From NCBI RefSeq assembly GCF_905163445.1, contig NC_053185.1, positions 11,798,001-11,862,000 of the forward strand: a DNA stretch of 64,000 nt, in the 5' to 3' direction. The notes under the pieces were generated by a model, which worked only from the letters and a program-made list of their open reading frames with translations, was not told the DNA's origin and did no database searches. Of this stretch, positions 24,115-35,599 are shown piece by piece. How positions within the stretch are numbered: the first letter of the stretch is position 1; each line of letters begins with the position of its first letter. The position numbers and the translations under genes were made by a program. This DNA is from Pararge aegeria (lineage: Eukaryota > Arthropoda > Insecta > Lepidoptera > Nymphalidae).

Positions 24115-24159
24115 CTTTTCTTTCTGTCTGTTTTTCGCTAAGATAGACAGAAAGAAAAG
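24115..24159. repeat. Perfect hairpin, 15-bp arms, 15-nt loop
   Basis: CTTTTCTTTCTGTCT (24115-24129) and AGACAGAAAGAAAAG (24145-24159) are exact complements. Confidence 0.92.
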
Positions 24160-24189
24160 TAGCCTTTGTAACTTTTCATGTCCTCAACT

Positions 24190-24487
24190 ATGCCTATCCA
24201 AAAAACTGGTCGACAAATGTGGATCAAAGAGCGATGCTATCCTGTTGGAGCTGTTTGCTTTTCCGGGATAAAAGAAGGCTATGAGCTATTTCAGACTATA
24301 TTGTATGTCTCTGCCTAATTTAAGCCAAAACGGTTTATTTGTTGTGGCGTTAAAGCATAACAACCATCCATCCATCCATTCATCCATCCATCCATCCATA
24401 CATTCATCCATCCATCCATACATACATACATCCATCCATCCATAAATCTATTCTCACAAACTTTCGCATTTATAATATTAGTAGGAA
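24190..24487 (+). repeat. Family D repeat with internal CCAT microsatellite
   Basis: The block ttttccgggataaaagaagg, ctatgagctatttcagacta and the end TTTCGCATTTATAATATTAG (then TAGGAAG) bracket a CCAT tract. Confidence 0.6.
24363..24444. repeat. (CCAT)n / (CATA)n microsatellite
   Basis: About 18-20 tetranucleotide units of CCAT with CATT and CATA variants. Its translation (MDGWMNG repeats) is an artefact. Confidence 0.95.
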
Positions 24488-24639
24488 GTACGTATGCATT
24501 CAATCGTTGTCCCATACGGCTTGCGACTTGCTTTTATCTGACAATATTTGTCAGATCTTCATTAAAATTAGACAGTACATGCTCGATAGTATGCACTTTA
24601 AATAAAAAAGAATTATTAAAATCGGTGCAAATTTAACGG

Positions 24640-24905
24640 AACTATGAAGTAAAATTCATAAAAAATTACATTCCATTTCCCGAAGGAAACTTATTGTATG
24701 TCGGGATAAAAAATATCCTATATGTTGACCCGGAATATCAGCTACAATTATACCAAATTTTATTTAAATCTGTTTAGAAGTTTTCACGTGACGCCCGGAC
24801 AGACAGACAGACAGATGGACAAAAATTAAAAAAAAGGTTTTGGACTCAGTCTCGATTATAAAGCATCCCCCGGAAAAAAAAATTCAAAATATATTAAATG
24901 TACAG
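24640..24905 (+). repeat. Family D-related repeat
   Basis: It carries ttatgtcgggat-type blocks, aaaaaatatcctatatgttg, a taccaaattttatttaaatc box and GACAGACAGACAGACAGATG, all common to these dispersed repeats. Confidence 0.55.
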
Positions 24906-26136
24906 AAATTTTCCAGTTACAGTTTTATTATAAGTATAGATTTACGGGTATATTCAACGTAGATATGTCTTTACTAATGAAAGTGCTCATCTCAGTCCAT
25001 TGAATTGTCACTGGTTTTGAATTATCAAGGCTGATTCCCTGTAGCATTCAAATCTCAACTTACGCTTTACGGCATTTTGCGACATTAAATTCGAACCCCA
25101 TTGTTAATAAACGTTAACATTGTTTTTTCACATTTCAACCGCCAGCACATTTCAAATGTCAGAACATGACAAAACATTGCGTTACTACTCCAACCTTAAC
25201 TCAAGCGTAACCCCAGGTTTATTAATAAGTTTTCCCCGAGGGAGAAAGGTACTATATAAGTTGTCTGTGATAATTTCACGTCAACAATCCATATTTCTCG
25301 GGTAGATGTCATAGACTCTATTTTGTTGTTACCTATCTATCGATAAAGACGTGCCTCTAAAGGATTTGGCTTTCCAGTTAAATGTCGCTTAGAAACCGAT
25401 TAAGTGTATGGGTTTTATATAACTGCCAAAATGCCAAAATACCGGGTACTGACTGCCATAAATTTGACGCTATCTAATAAGTAAACAAAGGTACAAAATC
25501 ATACACTAGGCACTCTGTATCGTTAGATACGTCGAAGTAGTGTTAGTGACATATAACCATAATAATTTTACCTTTTTTCGAAAGTAAATAACGATTATAG
25601 ATACTAAATTAGGCTAAACCTATGACCTGAATTTACCTAACATTTAATCGTAGGTCATAAATTAGATCTACGTAACTAATAATATCAATGGTTGGAATTG
25701 TTATCAATTGTACAAATAAAGATTTTTTTTGTTTTATTATGAACGATAAATATGATATTAATGGACAATTATTAAAGACAGTTACAGGAAAATTGCTTCG
25801 ACTAAACGGAAAAGTTCCAATGGCCATGCATTGTGTTGTGTTTCGTAATGTTATTACAGCCCCTATAATAACTAAGTTTGAGGAACTTTTTATAAGGATA
25901 ATTGCCAAAGCCTTACGTATTATATGATATTGTATGAACAAAATAAATGTATCGGGTCTCAATTGGAAGCCTTATGTTCACACGAGTGAAAACGTAATTA
26001 GATTTGTTCATGTTTTCCACATACCTACTGACACACATACGAAAATGGCCATGTGATCGCGATTTAAAGCTAGCCTTTTCTTATGTGAAGTTAACGAATG
26101 GTGGTTATCATCATCACCTCACAATAATGGAAATAT
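24906..26136. other. Gene-free stretch, nothing recognised
   Basis: ORFs at 25688-25927 (+) and 25633-25962 (-) overlap antiparallel. Neither shows a recognisable domain. Confidence 0.4.
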
Positions 26137-26215
26137 TTAAGTATGAACGCTTAATAAGTGCCTGTGATAAGCCTATATAAATAAAGAGTTTTTGTATTTG
26201 AAATTGAAATTTGAA
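26137..26215 (+). repeat. LINE-like 3' tail fragment
   Basis: tatgaacgcttaataagtgc, then ctgtgataagcctatataaa, taaagagtttttgtatttga and aattgaaatttg. The end is typical of a non-LTR 3' terminus. An inverted copy lies at 23294-23345. Confidence 0.6.
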
Positions 26216-26689
26216 CGTTTATACTGTTGTCAGTTTGTTTGTTTATTACTCCTTCGTGCCACAACGCAGAAAGGGAAATTCAAAATGGAGGTAGATCCTG
26301 AAATACCACATGTGCTAAATTTATAAAGTAGTCCATCATACTCACCAACAGCACAAGGTTTTTGACCAAGTAAGGCATAAAACAGTAAATGGCATAAAAT
26401 GGAGAAAAACTTACTACTCTACCAGTTACCTACAAGTGCTTTACTAGTAGAAAAAATAATAAGTCGAAATAGCAGATTACCTACATCTTCTTCTTGCGGT
26501 ATCTCTCTGACTAGCGAAGGTTGGCTTGAAATTTGCATGGTAAACTCCTTTCTATTTTTCGCGAGGCGAAATAATTCTACTGCACTCACGATTACAGCCC
26601 ACTCTCTCTCACATATTACTTAGCCAGGACTTTTTATCTACGACTAATTCCACTTCTTCCGGCAACTTTTCCTACCATAATAAGTTACA

Positions 26690-26905
26690 GGAGCTCTTAA
26701 TTATCATCTTACGGATTACATACTGTTTACCCTCGACGAAAAAACGACGGGGTGTTATAATTTTGAAGTGACTCTCACTGTGTGTGTTTTTGTATGCGTG
26801 TGTTTGAGTGATGTGTGCGTATGTGTCTGTGGCATCGTAGTGGCCGAACGCATAAACATATTTCGATTTGTATGTTTTTTTTGTAATGTGAATTAGTCGG
26901 GACAT
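26690..26905 (-). repeat. CA-rich dispersed repeat, inverted paralogue of 35600-35810
   Basis: On the minus strand: attcacattacaaaaa, atacaaatcgaaatatg, a cattcggccac/gatgccacagac box, an imperfect CACACA region and ataacaccccgtcgtttttt. The plus-strand copy at 35600 has the same order. Confidence 0.65.
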
Positions 26906-27384
26906 GTTTGATGAAATGAGTACCTTAGTGATATACGATGGACCTACCAGTAGGTGAAATCGGTGGGTCCAGAGAGGCAAGATGTGAGGCAGACGGGCAT
27001 TTTGGTATTTCAACCTTAAAAAGACAATATTGTATTATCTTCCGTGACACGTACACGTAGTTCGCCCAAGCCGTATGTGTACTACAAACCACTTTAGCGG
27101 AACTGTGGTAAATGACTCGAGCCCTACTCGAGCCCGCGCAACAGCGCAAACTTCCACCGCCTGTCACTCATAATGTAAGATTAAACTCCAGCTGTCGTAC
27201 TTTAATTCAACTTCGGACAGTTTATTAATGACTTTACTAACTTAAACATTTTGTTAGGGACTAATTGTAACCGCGATTTCATACGCACAAACTAACAAAC
27301 TATTTATAGTTGAAAGAAAAAGGTTTTAGCTAATTGTCAGAACTTTGGTGATTTAGCTTACGCAGTTTTCTTACTTAAGGGATT
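26906..27384. other. Gene-free stretch, nothing recognised
   Basis: Short antiparallel ORFs only. Confidence 0.4.
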
Positions 27385-27540
27385 TAAAGTTTCAGAATTT
27401 TCTCTCTTCTTGTGTGGTGGGAGGCTTCGGCCGCGGCTAGTTAGAACACTACTCACAAAGACGGGTCGCCAAGCGATTTAGTGTTCTGGAACGATGACGC
27501 GTAAAAACCGATTAGGGTTTAATATTACAATATCAGCAAG
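27385..27540 (+). repeat. SINE C fragment
   Basis: ttcagaattttctctcttct, gtggtgggaggcttcggccg, cggctagttagaac, gccaagcgatttagtgttct and aaaccgattagggttt are the family body in plus orientation. Confidence 0.75.
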
Positions 27541-27544
27541 TTAA

Positions 27545-27775
27545 AATGGCAATCGGCAGGCCATGCTAGAAGTAGGTGCGTTGGATCAGAAAACTTCTAG
27601 AGTAGAGACCACGAACAAGCAAGCGTTGTGTGGGACGCCCTCACGCACGCACGATGGACTGACGACATAAAGAGAGTGACGGAGAGTGAGTGGATGAGGA
27701 AGGCTGAGGATCGGGTGTGGTGGCGCTTCTTGGGAAAGGCCTATGTTCAGCAGTGGACTACCGCAGGCTGATGAT
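27545..27775 (+). mobile_element. RTE-type LINE ORF end, fragment
   Basis: This is the nucleotide signature of the C-terminus of RTE/BovB-like LINE proteins. The order is aaatggcaatcggcaggcca, tgtgggacgccctcac, gatggactgacgacataaag, ggatgaggaaggctgaggat and gggaaaggcctatgttcagc, then AGTGGAC. Frames are broken by indels. A second, longer copy is at 49330-49825. Confidence 0.75.
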
Positions 27776-27837
27776 GTTTAATATTAATGCCAAACATACG
27801 AGTAATAGATTAATCCTCAGTAGGTATTAAATGGGTA

Positions 27838-27925
27838 GTATAACTTACCATAAGGTGATACTGCAGTCAAGGGGTCACTTGGTAGTAGTTTAGTTGGTTT
27901 CCAAGCCATCTTAAGGTGACTTTAG
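27838..27925 (+). repeat. SINE C tail fragment
   Basis: Degraded tail with ataaggtgatactgcagtca, aggggtcacttg and ccaagccatcttaag. Confidence 0.5.
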
Positions 27926-27986
27926 CCAACAACACCCTTCAAATGTCAAGGCGTGATAAAACAATGAATAACTATTGCCATGATAT

Positions 27987-27994
27987 GCTACGTC
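27987..27994. repeat. 8-bp target site duplication, left (hAT)
   Basis: GCTACGTC abuts the TAGTGTTGCCC terminus and is repeated exactly at 32297-32304. Confidence 0.95.
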
Positions 27995-28010
27995 TAGTGT
28001 TGCCCAAATT

Positions 28011-28170
28011 CAGTCTTGGTCTTGCAGTCTTGGTCTTGTTCTTGCGTTTTTGCAAGACCAAGACCAAGAACAAGACCGCGTATTTTTAGCAAGACCAAGA
28101 CCAAGACTGACCGTGCAAGACTTGAGCAAGAACAAGACATAGCCTGCAAGACTCTTGCGTCTTGCAGCTA
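28011..28170. repeat. hAT 5' subterminal CAAGAC array
   Basis: Runs of CTTGGTCTTG in one orientation turn at about 28050 into GCAAGACCAAGACCAAGAAC and further CAAGAC units in the other, so the array can fold on itself. hAT transposases such as Ac are known to bind short repeated subterminal motifs. That role here is inferred. Confidence 0.85.
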
Positions 28171-28869
28171 GGACTTAGCGCTATTTCACGGAGTAGTTAG
28201 GTGTAACAGTTCGGTGTATAGGTAGGTAGGTACGCTTAGGAATTCTATGAGACGCAAAAAACTATATCAAAGAATATGAAAAACTGGACCTATGCGCATT
28301 ACGACTAATACCATAAACATAGCGAATAAAAAAATATCTATTAAAATCAAACTGAGTGCATGCATAGTTATGTTTTAACCATCGGCACTTTGATAATGCG
28401 GCATCAAAGGTTTTGTACTTACTTCTCAAAGAAATTTGCCGCTTTTCGGAAGTACATGGTTATGATACACGCGCCGGCGGCTTCTTTTGAAATCTAAAAC
28501 AATCGTTGCCGCCGCGCCGAAATCATAACATTTGACACTATTCATGCAAAATAATTTCGAATTTTAAGAGTACCTACAGGTGTTCCAAAGAATAAATAAG
28601 TTTCAGAGTGCTTAGAATGAAAATGAATACATTATACTGATCACGCAAGTAGTATAATGATTAGGATAAAATGGTGAGGATAGGTAGTAGATGTCATAAT
28701 AATTCATTCTAGTAAGTAATTATAATATTGATTACTTATATGGTTTTAAACTAATTACTTAGGTACTATTATTGTACATTTAGTCATTATATTTCTTAAG
28801 TTTTTACAAGAAAAAATAGCAAAAAAGTGTTCGAATATCTCTGAGAGAGATGATGAGAGTAAGTATTTA

Positions 28870-29010
28870 CTAGCTGTGCCCGCGACTTCGTCCACGAGGA
28901 ATAGTAACTTTGGAGGTATAGTGACGTTCAGGATTTATTTATTTATTTTAAAACTTCTGTCATCAAACATACAAACGAACTCTTCAGCTTTATAATATTA
29001 GTATAGATGC
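28870..29010 (+). repeat. Family D repeat nested in the hAT element
   Basis: It begins ACTAGCTGTGCCCGCGACTT, then CGTCCACGAG, and ends CTTTATAATATTAGTATAGA. It lies upstream of the transposase start and adds about 140 bp. Confidence 0.7.
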
Positions 29011-29027
29011 ACGCCAAAACATTCACT

Positions 29028-29069
29028 TATATGTAAAGAATAGTGATTGGCACTAATTCTTTACATATA
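29028..29069. repeat. Inverted repeat, 14-bp arms, 14-nt loop
   Basis: TATATGTAAAGAAT (29028-29041) and ATTCTTTACATATA (29056-29069) are exact complements, upstream of the transposase. Confidence 0.9.
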
Positions 29070-29339
29070 TTTTATTCACGGGTCGCGTCTGTACAAGTAG
29101 GTAATATTTAGTGTGTGTTTGTACGCCGCACGCGGCATCGTTCGATTTGCGGCGGCATCCTTTTCATAGAGCCGGCACGTGGCGAGGCGGCGCGGTAAAA
29201 AGCAAGGAAACGTACTATAAATGAAGGAATTATTTTAATTCCAGTCATTTCCAATTGAGCTGTGCTTCGATTCTAACTTAATAATTGTTTTTACTAATTC
29301 TCGTTGTTTTCTAAAAACGTATCACGTGTACAATTTAAT

Positions 29340-29639
29340 ATGAGTGACGAAGATTCAAATTATTCTAGTCCGAGTAACGAGAGTTTGAGTCACAGATCTA
29401 AAAGACCCAAAAGCAAATTTGAGGAGTTTTTCGAAATAATTCATGCATCCCAAACTGCCTTGTGTAAATTGTGCCAACATAAAAAGATTGAAATAAAAAT
29501 GAAAAACAGAAACACTTCAGGCTTAAGGAAACATCTAATGTCTTTCCACAAAAAGGAATCAGAAATATTTCTTCCTGTTAAACCAAAATTAAGTGGAGAT
29601 ATCACAAGCTTTTTAGTAACCGCTGGAAGAAGTGGACAG
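29340..29639 (+). pseudogene. hAT transposase exon 1 (BED zinc finger)
   Basis: It encodes 100 residues. An acidic, serine-rich N-terminus precedes a basic SKRPKSKFEEFF stretch and the C-x2-C...H-x4-H finger. The exon ends GGACAG before the donor gtaagaat. Confidence 0.88.
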
Positions 29640-30002
29640 GTAAGAATATTTTTTTAACAGTTAAAAGAATTTTAACTCCGCGTAGCTATTCATGCGATAC
29701 TTTCAAAAACGCCATTAACTTACGTAAGTATTTTTGAGTTAGTGGTGTTTTCATCTAGGGGTGCGACATATTAAGTATGTAATTATCGTCTTAAATATTT
29801 TTTATAAACACCCATATTTTCATTTAATCGGCCAGTAACAACTAAGTACTTTATTTTGGTAAATTACAGTACAGTGCAACCTTAATATAACAAATATCAA
29901 TTTAACGATTTTCTCGATTTAACAACAACAAACCTCCTCCTCTTATACGCTCAAACCTAGTATGTTTTAAATAATAACACAAGATTTATTGTTTTGTTTC
30001 AG

Positions 30003-31718
30003 TCGGAAAACAGCAGTGACAACATCACGACAGCTACAGTTGATTGGGTGGTGAAAAAATATCTTCCCTTCTCATTTTTCGATGACGAAGCTACACAAGT
30101 ATATTTTCGACGTATTTGCCCTAATATGGTGTTTCCTAAAAGGTCTACACTTAGAAGGAAAGTCAAAGAGCGATTTGAAGAGCTCCAATTGAATCTCAAG
30201 GAACGACTTCAACCATTATCATCTAAAATGTCGTTTACCATTGATGGGTGGACGTCAATTGCTGGTAGGAGTTACTACGGGGTTACTATTCATTATATAG
30301 ACAACTAATGGAAGTATCGATCTGTGGTTCTTGATTTTATACCATCACGCGGTCGACATACTGGGGAAGATATTGCAACGATTTTCCATGAATGTTTATT
30401 GGAATATGGCATAATTGATAAAATACAAGGTATCACGGTCGACAACGCAACTGCAAATACCAAATTTATGTATGAACTGGGCAAACAGCTGCCGCCACAC
30501 TTTGATTCAGACAATCAACATTTCCGGTGCTTTGCTCACATTTTAAACCTTGGTGTACAAGATTTATTAAAGACCTTAGCATTACACTGTGAGTCTGACA
30601 CTAACGCGCAAGATCAGCAGTACGAAGACTATGCAGACGAAACTGAGGATGAGGAAGATGAAGAATCTGCACCAAATATTGCTGACTCGCGTACATCTGT
30701 AACAAAGTTACGCAGTATTTCCAGTAAAATAAAAAGAAGTGAGATAGTGAAGAAGAAGTTTCAGTCTGCTTGTGAAGCAGCTGGCGTGCCATCAAATCTA
30801 AATGCCATTCTTGACTGTCCAACGAGATGGAATTCCACACATGATATGATTGGATTTGGTTTAAAAGTGAGAGCGGGCATTGACATATTGTGCAGTTCTG
30901 TCACCGAATTGAATGATTTTCAAATCACAGCTAATGAATGGCAGGTACTCGAAAAATTACATAAATTTCTAATAAACTTTAAACTTTTAAGTACAAAACT
31001 TGGTGGAGACAAATATGTTACGTTACCGCTAGTCATTGTATCATTTAATCTCTTGCTAGATAAAATTGAATCCATGGTAAAACAGTTAGATGAGAAACCT
31101 AATCGATCTGAAGTGGATGAAAGGCTCATTCTAGCTTTCCAAGCAGCTCGAGACAAAATGCTTAAACATTACAAGAAGAGCAACTGGATTTATTGTACTT
31201 CTTTAATTTTAGACCCAAGGCATAAGGCTCAGACTTTTGACCTGACAATGTGGGGGAAGCAACTTAAAACAGAAAGTCTGCGCAAGTTCAATGAACTTTA
31301 TGAAGAATATAAAAGTCTACACTCACTGAACAAATCTCTGGAATTACCAAAAAAAGACAATAAAGTATGTGATGAAGATGAAGACGTAATAGACTTTGAT
31401 AAACTCTATGAATGTCCCTCGACGTCATCTGGATCTTGTCTTCAAGGCTTAGTGATAGACGAGTTGGAGGAGTACCTGAGAAAACCAAGAACTGCCAGCT
31501 CGGAAGACATTTTAGATTGGTGGAGGACGCATGAGACAGAGTATCCGATTTTATCGAAAATGGCCCGTGATTTTCTCTCAATACCTGCAACTTCAGTACC
31601 TGCTGAGAGGTTATTTTCTAAAGCATCATTAGTAATTAGAAAACATAGAAATAGGTTAAGTGATGAGTCAGCCAGATGGTTACTTTGTATTAATTCTTGG
31701 TCAAAAGAATTGATATAA
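30003..31718 (+). pseudogene. hAT transposase exon 2 (catalytic and dimerisation domains)
   Basis: The acceptor is ttgtttcag. It is one frame of 571 codons plus stop, interrupted only by TAA at 30306-30308. An acidic insert (DETEDEEDEESAP) lies between the RCFAHILNLG segment and the RWNSTHDM motif. Confidence 0.9.
30306..30308 (+). other. Premature stop codon TAA in transposase
   Basis: The frame reads ...HYIDN, stop, WKYRSVVLDF..., and the sequence after it continues the same conserved hAT domain in the same frame. Confidence 0.95.
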
Positions 31719-32144
31719 AGTATCATAACCTAATGATAAAGCTGTTGATTTGTGTTGTATTTTATTTTTTATTCAAATAAATGATAAATCGTAAAACTCT
31801 TTTATTAAATTTCTTATAAGCTGAGGGTTCAATCTCTTTCTAGACAGATAAGTATTGTTCTTTAAAATACAGTCAAGTTATTGTAATTAATTTGTTTTTT
31901 TACATGTTTTAGCAAATGTAAGCTTATAAATCATAAATGTTTATTAAGAAACAGTTACTTCCATGGAAAACGACATATAGGTCAGTTGATTTTTCGAATT
32001 TCTTATCAAATCTTCAGTTATTTATTAATCTGCTTGATCTTTACTATGGCTATGTTAATTCAAGCTCACAATGTTCCAATTCTAATACGTTTTTCTAAGA
32101 TTTAAAGTAAACTTTAATAAATAGTAATAGACTAATAGGTAATT

Positions 32145-32285
32145 GCAAGACTTGCAAGACTCTTGCTGCAAGACCAAGACCAAGACCAAGACTGGGAGCG
32201 CAAGACCAAGACCAAGACCAAGACCAGGTGTATTGGCGCAAGACCAAGACCAAGACTGGCTAAGTCTCGTCTTGTTCTTGCATTT
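32145..32285. repeat. hAT 3' subterminal CAAGAC array
   Basis: It has about a dozen CAAGAC units in three clusters separated by GGGAGCG and GTGTATTGGCG, then CTTGTTCTTG next to the terminal repeat. It mirrors the 5' array. Confidence 0.85.
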
Positions 32286-32296
32286 GGGCAACACTA

Positions 32297-32304
32297 GCTA
32301 CGTC
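32297..32304. repeat. 8-bp target site duplication, right (hAT)
   Basis: GCTACGTC, identical to 27987-27994. Confidence 0.95.
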
Positions 32305-34435
32305 CCTTTTTAAGGCCCTAAATGCTACAACACTACCCCAATCTGGGTAAGATCCTTTTCGTTTGAAAACGTTGATAAATTTCTATTTTATCAATTTTTA
32401 AGAAATTATAAAAATCAGACAGTCACTATGTAAAAAGATAATTTCTATTTATACCTACTTTAATAATTGTGTTAAGAAAGGAAGTTTATTTGTTACAATT
32501 CTGGCTTATTTGACTCATCAAATGCCAATAGAAAATATTAATTGCCATATACACCCACTTGATAAGTTATTTCAATAGAAAAACTTTGTTCTTTTACTCT
32601 TACGTATGAATTTACGTACAATTCAAACAGAAAATTACCCTGTTCGGTAGAATTTAATTACTCTTTGAGATTCCCTACTCGGAATATAATGAAGAAACCA
32701 ATTTTAATATTCACATTATGTTTAAAGATTTAATTATAAAGGCGCCATCCAATTTGATGGCATGAGGTGATTATGAGGGCGAACAGGCATTTTGGAAGGC
32801 ATCATCGTTTCATATTATTATGTTGATATCGATATTGCTTTTTGTTAATATACCTACGTATATTGAGTTACATTTTTTTTTATGGAGGGTAAAAATAATT
32901 TCTTGTATTGTATTGGTAATGTGAAAATCATAGCCGGTATAAAACATCTAAACCTTAATTGTCGATCAGAATATTTTTGTTACTTGTCATTCTTACCGCG
33001 GTTAAGATGTAGGAGGAGACGTCTTAGGCTGTATAATGGAGACACTGCTATTGGTGGCGGATTGGTGATAGCAGTAGGTGGTCTACTGCTATCACCAATC
33101 CGTCTGCCTAGCGTGGTAATTATCAGAAAACCCTTCCATCTGGCCTTCAGTGCAGGACTGTTATAGGCTATTGGTAAAACTTCTAAAGCTATAGTTTTAG
33201 AGGCCAGACCTTTTCGTGTTCGTTGAACAAACGGCGTAGCGTACCGTAGTGTAGTAGCGTATCATCTACGAAGGACTTTGTATCACGTTGTCATACGATA
33301 CAATGACTTAGTGGCTTATTGGTATACAAGTTGTTTCCCACGGTTTCACCCACGTTAAAAAACGAAATGTAACAGAATGTAAAAAGCATGCCGCGTGGGT
33401 ACTCACAGACGTAAATTCCGCTCTTGTGTGTATTTCGATCTAAATGTTTCACGATCTCTTAAACTATACGCCGAAACAAAACGATGTAAAGATAAGATTG
33501 TCTTGATAAAAGTGCTGTTAATATCATCAATTTAGCTACATAATTTTTCTTAAAATAATGGTCAGTATTTAAAATATTGGTATAAGATATTGGTAACGTA
33601 ATGGAGTAACCTTGTTGGCTACATTATAGTAGGTTTATGGTAATATTTAATCTCAATCATAAGAAGGGGTTGGTTTTTGCCCATAGGGTATAGTTGTAAA
33701 GAATAATGGCACTCACAAAAGTACTTCGCAGGCGTAATTTTACGACCTTTTTCATCATTATACGTGACATCACTGAAGCCAAGAATTTTAGTACAAGGTT
33801 CTTTGTGCTTACCTTTAAGGTGTTACCTATTTCTGAACGTATATATCAGACGTTTATTTTATACAAAATCAGTTTTCTTGTGTAAGAGTTCATAAATTTC
33901 AAAAAGTAGTTTTTATTATACTTACTCACTTGGAGCTCATACATAATTTTAATATTAAACCTAAGCGGCCATTGAAATCCAAAAAACCTAAGCGTCTTAC
34001 AGGGATTGGGTGTAATTAATGTTTAACTGATAAAATAATGTGATTTTAATAAAAACTACTAACTAAACCTAAGTACAAAACTTCTTCTTTATCAGGTCGA
34101 ACAAAAAGGAGTACTTTTGTAAAAGTTCGTAAATCGTGCAGTAATATGAATTTTGCGCACTAGTGCTTCTTACTTTACTACTTTATTTATTTTTATTGTT
34201 TGAAGAGACCGCTCGCTAGAAGATTATTAAGTTTGCCTGAAATATATGCCTGGTGTTGCCATTTTCACGCAAAATGTATTAAAAACATCTTTTGTTATGC
34301 GTGACGGGACTGTCATTTTTACTCCTACCGAGTCTTTCCCTCGACTCGTGTGTAATGACATGCTTTCCGCATTTGTTTTAGTTTGACACTAAACACCGTT
34401 TCGTATTAAATCAGCGTACATTTATGTACTATCAC
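32305..34435. other. Gene-free stretch with one perfect hairpin
   Basis: No gene is supported. A 94-codon ORF at 32882-33166 spans the hairpin at 33059 and lacks a domain. Confidence 0.45.
33059..33101. repeat. Perfect hairpin, 19-bp arms, 5-nt loop
   Basis: GGATTGGTGATAGCAGTAG (33059-33077) is exactly complemented by 33083-33101; the loop is GTGGT. Confidence 0.95.
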
Positions 34436-34535
34436 CATCATCATCATATCAACCCATTCCCAGCCAACTACAAGGCACAGGGCTCCTCCTACAATAGGAG
34501 GCCGTAGTCCACCACGCTGGCCCGGTGCGGATTAA
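34436..34535 (-). repeat. SINE B 3' fragment
   Basis: Complement of the family end: catcatcatatcaacccatt, ccaactacaaggcacagggc, aggaggccgtagtccaccac, gctggcccggtgcggatt. This copy has no inverted duplication and serves as a normal reference. Confidence 0.8.
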
Positions 34536-35599
34536 CCTACTATAATATTATAGTAAAATATTAATTAATTGCGTAAAAAGCATTGTTATTTATTTAAATA
34601 ATCGAAGTAAGTACATACAACGAGACAATTTTATTCTTGTTGAAGACAATTTTTTTTTTAATAAAAGTTTGATTACTTTGTCAGAATATTCTATTATAAA
34701 AACATTCAACTTCCTAATGTCATAAAGTTCGTGAACCAAAGTTTCCGAGATAGCAGAGTGGTTCTCAACTCAAGTTTCGAATTCAATTTGATTAAAATTG
34801 AACAGCCCCTTCGATTTCCACCCATGGCGTTTGACATTAAAAAGGATATTTCAGGCCAGGATTTTTAAAAGTTTTAATGGACTGCTATTGTAGGTATTAG
34901 GTTCTGACGTAGTTAGGTACCTATATTGCTTATTCATCGTTCTGTGAGTTCAGTCCTCAACAGACCTGTAATGTTTTAAGCCTTAATTCTTATATTTTCT
35001 TGCTTCCGTCAAAATTCATTTAGATATTTTTCAGCCGATACATAAAAAATTGTTTCCAATATTTAACCTGCATTTAACTGAGCTGAAATCTGTACAAAGT
35101 AAAAGCTTACTTAGCTTTACTCGAAGCCGTATTAAAAATTTAAAAAAAAAAAGTTTGGCCATAGGTAATGTGGGTTTAAATGTAACGCATTACTTCTAAT
35201 GCCTGATGTAATACTCCTTCTAACAAGTTAGGCATCAGCCTTCAATAACATCACGATGCCATCGGTAACAGGGCTTAGCTCAAGTGCTAGATGTTACCAA
35301 TGTCTAGAATAAAAAAAAACTATTAAAGTAATAAATTATGATGCTGCGTGGTGATCACCACCCCCCTCTTCACTTGTGTGTCGTACTATCTAGTCTACTG
35401 CGATCCAGTCTGCCCAGCGGCGTATGCAGACGTTTGGGTTCCACTAGTTTACTCTCATAGGCCATTGATATTAAAATATTAAATCATACTAATAGTAATA
35501 AACATTAACTTATATAAAATCACCAACTTCATTTAGTACATACGCTAAGTACTATACGCAAATCAATTACTTAATGTATAAGTATTCAAACATATTATT
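34536..35599. other. Gene-free stretch, nothing recognised
   Basis: AT-rich non-coding DNA. Confidence 0.4.

Larger units (their letters stand above)
29340..31718 (+). pseudogene. hAT transposase (BED finger + catalytic domain), one nonsense codon
   Basis: This would encode the DNA-cutting enzyme that excises and reinserts the element. Exon 1 (29340-29639) starts at MSDEDSN and holds a BED zinc finger near residues 25-70 (CKLC, then HLMSFH). Exon 2 (30003-31718) holds the RNase H-like catalytic core. By analogy with Hermes the DDE residues are D181 in FTIDGWTS, D247 in ITVDNATANTK and E635 in SVPAERLFS. RCFAHILNLGVQD and the C-terminal dimerisation segment near SNWIYCTSLILDPRHKAQ are also clear. 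The intron (29640-30002) is GT-AG, phase 0. Codon 202 is TAA (30306-30308), between HYIDN and WKYRSVVLDF, with the frame kept on both sides. Nominal length is 671 codons, normal for hAT. I chose the 29340 ATG because the frame upstream of it has no other ATG. An AATAAA follows at 31776. Confidence 0.93.
27995..32296 (+). mobile_element. Full-length hAT transposon, 4302 bp
   Basis: The termini are 15-bp perfect inverted repeats (TAGTGTTGCCCAAAT and ATTTGGGCAACACTA), fitting the hAT YAGNG consensus. The flanks are a perfect 8-bp duplication GCTACGTC. Inside each end lies a dense array of CAAGAC/CAAGACC motifs. A BED-finger transposase gene occupies 29340-31718 in plus orientation. A family D repeat (28870-29010) is nested in the 5' region. 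The perfect duplication points to fairly recent insertion, but the transposase carries one nonsense codon, so this copy could move only with a transposase supplied from elsewhere. Confidence 0.95.

Noticed and set aside
24363..24444. CRISPR-like direct repeats
   Set aside because: Four-base units without spacers in an animal genome; a simple microsatellite.
24315..24515. ORF with MDGWMNG tandem repeats
   Set aside because: It is translation of a CCAT microsatellite, not a protein.
25633..25962. Overlapping antiparallel ORFs (79 and 109 codons) as a gene
   Set aside because: No recognisable motif, no splice context and AT-driven composition; such ORFs are expected by chance.
29340..31718. 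A domesticated host ZBED-like gene
   Set aside because: The frame lies inside perfect transposon ends with a target duplication and is broken by a stop codon, so it is a transposon copy rather than a host gene.
27995..32296. An endogenous viral element
   Set aside because: No viral replicase, capsid or envelope-like frame is visible here or elsewhere in the window; the ends and protein are those of a hAT transposon.
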